NCBI GenBank assembly: GCA_026986885.1
Contig: JALSNT010000656.1
Span: forward strand, 1 to 5,990
DNA from: Desulfobulbaceae bacterium
Lineage (GTDB): Bacteria; Desulfobacterota; Desulfobulbia; Desulfobulbales; Desulfobulbaceae
Direction: 5' to 3'
DNA: 5,990 bases
Part shown: positions 5,313 to 5,990 of the stretch, one piece after another
How positions within the stretch are numbered: position 1 is the stretch's first letter
Layout: every line of letters starts with the position of its first letter
Notes under the pieces: model-generated
What the model was told of the DNA's origin: nothing
The model's database searches: none
What the model saw: only the letters and a program-made list of their open reading frames with translations
Made by a program: the position numbers and the translations under genes

Positions 5313-5880
5313 TGTTTTTTTGTTTGTCGGTGGCAAAGGTGACATCGGGCATCTCGCGCTGTGTTGCCAGTTCCAGGGCCAGATATTCCATTTTTTGAAA
5401 ATGGAATCGACGCGCCAGCAGGGAGGCCGGAAAGGAATCAACCAGGGTATTGAAGCGGGCAATATACCCATTGTAACGATTTCTTGCCTGCTGGATGTCT
5501 CGTTCAATCTGGTTGAGGCTGTTTTGCAGCTCCAGATAGTTGGTGCTTGCCTTGAGATCGGGATAGGCCTCGGCAACGGCAATCAGCCCTCCCAGGTTAC
5601 GCGCGATCTTCTGTTCCTGCTCCACTCGTTCCGGGTCGGACAGCATACCTAACTGCCGTGTTTTTTCCTGAAAGATGCTGCCTTCATGGTCGCTGTATCC
5701 TTTAATGATACGCACCAGATTGGGGATAAGGTTGGCCCGGCGCTTTAAGGTGACGTCAATGCTGTTTAACGATTCCTCGATACGATTTTTATACTTAATA
5801 AACCTGTTATACGTTCCTATGGCCCAGGCACAGAGAACAATGGAGGCAAACACGGCTGGGATGATAAATTCCGGATTCAT
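5305..5880 (-). CDS. lemA: LemA family membrane protein
   Basis: This 191-aa protein has the standard LemA length and layout. An N-terminal membrane helix (about 6-23, IIPAVFASIVLCAWAIG) is followed by the conserved block YNRFIKYKNRIEES and LKRRANLIPNLV (24-56). Then come AVAEAYPDLKA (101-111), the NYLELQ...LNQIERDI..ARNRYN helix (114-137) and SFPASLLAR (149-157). The bulk is a helical bundle outside the membrane. LemA proteins are widespread, and their biochemical role is unsettled. The last residues (ATDKQKNND) run into the DUF2959 gene with an 8-base overlap. The ATG at 5880 is the first possible start, since a stop lies five codons upstream. The ribosome binding site is weak. This is the first gene of the five-gene cluster, and a perfect inverted repeat lies 25 bases upstream of its start. 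Confidence 0.93.
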   Translation of the reverse strand: MNPEFIIPAVFASIVLCAWAIGTYNRFIKYKNRIEESLNSIDVTLKRRANLIPNLVRIIKGYSDHEGSIFQEKTRQLGMLSDPERVEQEQKIARNLGGLIAVAEAYPDLKASTNYLELQNSLNQIERDIQQARNRYNGYIARFNTLVDSFPASLLARRFHFQKMEYLALELATQREMPDVTFATDKQKNND

Positions 5881-5905
5881 TAGTTTCTGTTGTCAGTGGT
5901 GGGGT

Positions 5906-5929
5906 CATGGTAAATTTTGATTTACCATG
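5906..5929. promoter_or_regulatory. Perfect 10-bp inverted repeat upstream of lemA
   Basis: CATGGTAAAT (5906-5915) is the exact reverse complement of ATTTACCATG (5920-5929), with a 4-base spacer. It lies 25 bases before the lemA ATG. It could be an operator for a dimeric regulator, a hairpin in the leader mRNA, or the terminator of a gene beyond the right edge. On the minus strand it is followed by ACCCCACC, not by T residues, which argues against a classical terminator. Confidence 0.5.
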
Positions 5930-5949
5930 TCGCGTGTGCCGTAATGATT

Positions 5950-5975
5950 AACAACCTGCTGTCAGGAGGGTTGTG
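5950..5975. repeat. Weak second inverted repeat at the right edge
   Basis: ACAACC (5951-5956) can pair with GGTTGT (5969-5974) around a 12-base loop. It is short and could be chance. With the stronger repeat next to it, it suggests a structured or protein-bound region ahead of lemA. Confidence 0.2.
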
Positions 5976-5990
5976 ACCCGCCCTGCCACG

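Noticed and set aside
5313..5582. 90-residue N-terminal extension of the DUF2959 protein
   Set aside because: The extension lies wholly inside lemA in another frame, is Trp/Pro-rich and unlike a signal sequence; the ATG at 5312 in the overlap is the natural start.
1..5990. CRISPR array, tRNA, insertion sequence or phage attachment site
   Set aside because: I found no regularly spaced repeats, cloverleaf-like sequence, transposase motifs or flanking terminal repeats in the window.

Overview
The window looks like a chromosomal stretch of a Gram-negative bacterium of intermediate G+C, with roughly deltaproteobacterial (Desulfobacterota-like) character. The protein families point that way: a YkgJ-type Cys-cluster protein with a charged C-terminal tail, and a LemA / DUF2959 / DUF533 / LysM-BON envelope set. 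The taxon is an inference from family content and style, not something the sequence proves. I see no tRNA, rRNA, transposase, phage gene or CRISPR array.

Left part (1-922, minus strand): a small two-gene unit. A 65-aa protein of unknown function is followed, after one TAA and in the same reading frame, by a PHP-family histidinol-phosphatase-like hydrolase that runs off the left edge of the window. A plausible sigma70-type promoter precedes it. Three copies of a GTATAC core surround that promoter, two downstream and one upstream.

Middle (923-1495): about 570 bases without a convincing long gene. It holds the GTATAC sites, a possible 35-aa single-pass membrane peptide (1103-1210), a weak TTG-started reading frame, and a promoter with a consensus -35 box for the next gene. 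Then comes a plus-strand gene (1496-2449) for a YkgJ-family protein with a putative metal-binding cysteine cluster. It ends at a strong hairpin shared with the convergent operon to its right.

Right part (2576-5880, minus strand, read right to left): five genes in one direction, with gaps of -8, 78, 167 and 38 bases. In order they encode LemA, a DUF2959 lipoprotein, a Gly-rich DUF533/TerB-like membrane protein, a BON-LysM protein of the E. coli Kbp/YgaU type, and an unrecognised 162-aa protein. All the recognisable members are envelope-associated or stress-linked families, and none is an enzyme with visible catalytic residues. The set therefore looks like an envelope-homeostasis cassette (inference), and it is the best candidate here for a poorly described system. 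A perfect 10-bp inverted repeat sits 25 bases upstream of lemA, and a 13-codon leader reading frame with a good ribosome binding site abuts the LysM gene.
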